From Gimesia chilikensis (lineage in GTDB: Bacteria > Planctomycetota > Planctomycetia > Planctomycetales > Planctomycetaceae): a DNA stretch of 64,000 bases. Within the stretch, counting starts at the first letter, position 1. Each line of letters starts with the position of its first letter. The notes below the pieces were generated by a model. That model was given only the letters and a program-made list of their open reading frames with translations. It was not told where the DNA came from and did no database searches. Positions 63,555-64,000 of this stretch are shown here, piece after piece. The stretch covers positions 4,945,748-5,009,747 of the forward strand of contig NZ_CP036266.1 in NCBI RefSeq assembly GCF_007744075.1, in the 5' to 3' direction. The translations under genes and the position numbers were made by a program.

Positions 63555-63627
63555 TGCCCCGGGCAGGACTTACACCTGCATCCCGCAGTTGACGGCTGCG
63601 TATCTTATTGACTTAGACCACCGGAGC
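63555..63627 (-). ncRNA. tRNA-like RNA 1 (anticodon position GUC)
   Basis: Read on the minus strand, a 73-nt cloverleaf can be drawn. The acceptor GCTCCGG pairs with CCGGGGC (one G-T), followed by A. The D stem GTCT pairs with AGAT around the loop AAGTCAATA. The anticodon stem CGCAG/CTGCG is perfect around CCGTCAA, giving GTC at 63593-63591. The variable loop is GGAT and the T stem GCAGG/CCTGC encloses TGTAAGT. Departures from a canonical tRNA: no GG in the D loop, T loop lacks UUC, and C replaces U33. No CCA is encoded. The stems are too complete for chance, but a working aspartate tRNA is unlikely. Confidence 0.7.
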
Positions 63628-63696
63628 AGAAGATATTGATTCGACTTCTGAAGAAAAATACCAGGCTGCAAATTCAGTTCACATTATTCAACAAAT

Positions 63697-63767
63697 TGCC
63701 CCGGGCGGGATTCACACCCGCATCCCGTATTTGCATTTCGGATCTTAAATTCTTAGAACACCGGAGC
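63697..63767 (-). ncRNA. tRNA-like RNA 2 (anticodon position GCA)
   Basis: Read on the minus strand, 71 nt form a second cloverleaf. The acceptor GCTCCGG/CCGGGGC and discriminator A are identical to RNA 1, as are the TG linker and AGAT half of the D stem. The D loop AAGAATTTA has no GG. The anticodon stem CCGAA/TACGG has one mismatch around ATGCAAA, giving U33 and GCA at 63734-63732. The variable loop is GAT, the T stem GCGGG/CCCGC encloses TGTGAAT, again without UUC. It lies 69 bp upstream of RNA 1 on the same strand. Shared acceptor and different anticodon arms suggest a duplicated tRNA mimic. Confidence 0.68.
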
Positions 63768-63859
63768 AGACTCAATGTAACCGGTTAACACTGGATGGTA
63801 AACCAATCAGCAGAGTTCTGATTAACTTAGTGAACCCCCGAACTTTTTCAGTCGTGCTT

Positions 63860-63879
63860 CTCTCTGTATGATCAGAGAG
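63860..63879. repeat. Inverted repeat in the divergent promoter region
   Basis: CTCTCTG (63860-63866) and CAGAGAG (63873-63879) form a perfect 7-bp inverted repeat around TATGAT. It is followed by GTGA-CAAT-TCAC (63879-63890). It lies 31 bp before the ATG at 63911 and upstream of the tRNA-like sequences, so it could be an operator for the divergent unit. Confidence 0.4.
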
Positions 63880-63910
63880 TGACAATTCACCCTGCCTCCA
63901 GGTTCAAGGT

Positions 63911-64000
63911 ATGCTAACCAGAATGACCAATTTGCCGGAAGATGCATCCAAACAAGAGTACCGCTTGAAGTTGCTGCATACCGCACTGACTAATTCAGAT
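63911..64000 (+). CDS. Start of an unidentified gene (cut by the right edge)
   Basis: An ATG at 63911, with AAGG just upstream, opens a frame that stays open to the window end for 30 codons, reading MLTRMTNLPEDASKQEY then RLKLLHTALTNSD. The family cannot be recognised from so little. It is divergent from the tRNA-like/SDR/LRR unit and shares its regulatory region, so its identity matters for reading that system. Confidence 0.5.
   Translation, partial: MLTRMTNLPEDASKQEYRLKLLHTALTNSD

Larger units (their letters stand above)
63480..63910. other. Upstream region of the SDR-LRR operon
   Basis: This 431-bp region between the SDR start and the divergent gene at 63911 holds two tRNA-like sequences on the minus strand and a hairpin near 63860-63879. 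No other protein-coding frame is supported. The RNA sequences are described separately. Confidence 0.6.

Noticed and set aside
63555..63767. Canonical tRNA-Asp and tRNA-Cys genes
   Set aside because: Stems fit a cloverleaf, but D-loop GG and T-loop UUC are missing in both, U33 is missing in the first, and the two share one acceptor stem; called tRNA-like instead.
1..64000. CRISPR arrays, transposases, phage genes, rRNA
   Set aside because: No regularly spaced direct repeats, transposase or integrase-like frames, or rRNA sequences were seen.

Overview
The window looks like a chromosomal piece of a planctomycete, most likely a Gimesia-type member of the Planctomycetales. This is inferred from gene content, not from a marker gene. 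The content includes three Cys-type sulfatases, a DUF1559 prepilin-like protein next to a small transthyretin-like lipoprotein, three BlaI/M56 pairs whose peptidases carry long Ig-like tails, SUMF1-domain and beta-propeller secreted proteins, a DUF6797-type dihaem cytochrome, FG-GAP and EF-hand proteins, and many short lipoproteins. There is no rRNA, canonical tRNA, CRISPR array, IS element or phage gene. Genes on both strands are mostly monocistronic or in short operons.

Layout. 1-3.9 kb: 3' end of a PEP-hydrolase-like TIM barrel gene, an EthD protein, a zinc-ribbon protein, a sulfatase and an SRPBCC protein. 3.9-8.7 kb (minus): BlaI/M56 module 1, with its operator inside the promoter. 8.9-14.8 kb: nucleotidyltransferase-like protein, sulfatase 2, two alpha/beta hydrolases, a GNAT acetyltransferase. 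14.9-20.3 kb: a 1772-residue lipoprotein with two SUMF1 domains, propeller-like regions and a C-terminal trypsin-like protease. 20.4-23.3 kb: membrane protein, SnoaL-like protein, sulfatase 3. 23.5-30.9 kb: BlaI/M56 modules 2 and 3 in tandem, each with its own operator type. 30.9-49.4 kb: mainly exported propeller, LRR, EF-hand, FG-GAP, cytochrome and thioredoxin-like proteins. 49.5-58.6 kb: FAD monooxygenase, DUF1990, a tandem membrane paralogue pair, an acyltransferase, a DUF899 gene broken by an in-frame amber codon, and small membrane or lipoproteins. 58.8-60.3 kb: transthyretin-like lipoprotein and DUF1559 protein.

60.8-64 kb is the most unusual region. Two tandem tRNA-shaped sequences lie just upstream of, and on the same strand as, a two-gene operon: an SDR-fold protein with an N-terminal Cys4 element and Thr in place of the catalytic Tyr, then a ribonuclease-inhibitor-type LRR protein. 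The two RNAs share the same acceptor stem but have different anticodon arms (GUC and GCA). Both lack the D-loop GG and the T-loop UUC signatures that hold a normal tRNA elbow together. A divergent gene begins at 63911 and leaves the window. This is the best candidate here for an undescribed system.

How the genes relate. The BlaI/M56 modules are three parallel sense-and-derepress switches, probably reacting to envelope conditions. Sulfatases, hydrolases, propellers and the dihaem protein fit a life of degrading sulfated polysaccharides. All three sulfatases need formylglycine maturation, but no convincing catalytic FGE is visible, because the SUMF1 domains present lack the active-site cysteines.
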